A DNA stretch of 33,369 nucleotides, taken from NCBI GenBank assembly GCA_024224435.1, contig JAAENL010000513.1, positions 1 to 33,369 on the forward strand. The letters are read 5' to 3'. Within the stretch, counting starts at the first letter, position 1, and every line of letters starts with the position of its first letter. This DNA comes from Halieaceae bacterium (GTDB lineage Bacteria > Pseudomonadota > Gammaproteobacteria > Pseudomonadales > Halieaceae). The notes beneath the pieces were generated by a model. It had not been told where the DNA came from. It saw only the letters and a program-made list of their open reading frames with translations, and made no database searches. Position numbers and translations under genes: made by a program. Of the stretch, positions 32,560 through 33,369 are shown in pieces.

Positions 32560-33369
32560 TTATCCGTAGCGGTAGGGGCGACCCGCCTTCTGCATGTCAG
32601 CGTTGTATTGCTTGAAGATATCGACCACTTTTTTCTTGGTTGGCGATTCAGACGCGATTTTATCCCAGAACTTGACCGCAGCTGCCTCCACTGTTTCCCA
32701 TTCCTCGTCGGGTATCGTGGTTAGCGCCATTTTGGTGCCCGAGACTCTTAGCGTTGCCTCGCCGCCCCAGTACCACCACTGCCGGTAGTAGTGAGAGCTG
32801 TTCATAGCCAGACTCAGAAGTTCCTTGAGCCTGTCCGGGAGCTCGTTGTACCTATCCATGTTGGCGAAGAAAGAGCCTGCCCAGGCGCCGGAAATATTGT
32901 TAGTCAGGAAGTAGTTTGTGACGTCGGCCCACCCCACAGTGTAGTCCTCGGTAATGCCTGACCAGGCCACACCATCCAGTTCGCCAGTCTGCAGCGCTAC
33001 TTCGATATCCTCCCAGGGCAGGGTGACTGGCACCACACCAAACTGGCTCAGGAATCGTCCCGCTGTGGGGAAGGTGAAGACTCGCTTGCCCTTCATGTCC
33101 TCAAGACTTCTGATGGGATCCTTGGTCGCAAAGTGACAGGGGTCCCAGGCGCCCGCGGACAAGTGTTTCACTCCAACTTTGGAATATTCTGCATCCCAGA
33201 TTTCATTGAGGCCGTACTGATTGAAGAGGACTGGTATATCCGGCGAATAGCGGCTGGCAAACGGGCAGTATCCGCCGAAAACGGCGACTTCCGTAGGAGA
33301 AGCCATCGAATCGTCATCGGATTGCACCGCGTCGATGGTGCCTTTCTGCAGTGCCCGGAACAACTCGCC
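32560..33369 (-). CDS. TRAP transporter solute-binding protein (DctP family), 5-prime part missing
   Basis: The C-terminal 269 codons of a periplasmic DctP-type binding protein; the frame continues off the right edge (GELFRALQKGTIDAVQSDD at the start of the visible part). Family features are the GTIDAVQ segment, DMKGKRVFTFPTAGRFLSQFG, VPVTLPWEDIEVALQTGELDGVAW (the ligand-selecting strand and helix) and the long C-terminal helices. It captures a solute, most often a carboxylate, for sodium-coupled uptake by the membrane subunits DctQM, which are not visible. An Arg in the TAGRF segment is the usual carboxylate ligand. The substrate is unknown. Confidence 0.92.
   Translation of the reverse strand, partial: GELFRALQKGTIDAVQSDDDSMASPTEVAVFGGYCPFASRYSPDIPVLFNQYGLNEIWDAEYSKVGVKHLSAGAWDPCHFATKDPIRSLEDMKGKRVFTFPTAGRFLSQFGVVPVTLPWEDIEVALQTGELDGVAWSGITEDYTVGWADVTNYFLTNNISGAWAGSFFANMDRYNELPDRLKELLSLAMNSSHYYRQWWYWGGEATLRVSGTKMALTTIPDEEWETVEAAAVKFWDKIASESPTKKKVVDIFKQYNADMQKAGRPYRYG

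Overview
The window looks like chromosomal DNA of a free-living marine gammaproteobacterium, perhaps from the Halieaceae/OM60-NOR5 or a neighbouring group. This is an inference from gene content: exosortase H, a DcaP-type porin, a poly-Gly lipoprotein subtilase, a caa3-type oxidase, many acyl-CoA and Rieske-type catabolic genes and a TRAP transporter. I see no tRNA, rRNA, CRISPR, insertion sequence, phage or plasmid gene.

Layout. 1-972 is nearly gene-free, with a partial ORF at the left edge and a possible small membrane protein. 973-1776 is a crotonase-fold protein. 1986-3207 (minus) holds exosortase H and its partner membrane protein. 3325-5444 (minus) couples glutathione reductase to a TSUP anion transporter. 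5623-7125 has a DUF481 outer-membrane barrel and a double zinc-ribbon protein. 7322-11677 is a divergent pair: a lipoprotein subtilase, whose frame has no ordinary start codon upstream of its lipobox, and a periplasmic sulfatase. 11712-15370 has a second crotonase, a DcaP porin and an exported glutaminase.

15463-21004 (minus) is a compact cytochrome c oxidase operon, transcribed in the order coxB, coxA, subunit III-like, subunit III, subunit IV, sco. Subunit II carries two tandem cytochrome c domains. A UUCG hairpin abuts the coxB ribosome binding site, and a conserved membrane-protein gene lies just upstream.

22228-31968 is a catabolic island organised around a TetR regulator. tetR, a methylacyl-CoA racemase-like CoA transferase and a quinone oxidoreductase point left. 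An amidohydrolase, a KshA-like Rieske oxygenase, an SDR and an acetoacetate-decarboxylase-like protein form a tight operon pointing right. It closes with a strong hairpin, then come an MFS transporter and an Fe-type alcohol dehydrogenase. The intergenic region has a good tetR promoter whose spacer contains a perfect 12-bp palindrome, the likely operator. The substrate is unknown; an alicyclic, steroid-like or branched carboxylic compound would fit. This is the best candidate in the window for an undescribed pathway.

The right end has a second copy of the zinc-ribbon protein and a truncated TRAP solute-binding protein.
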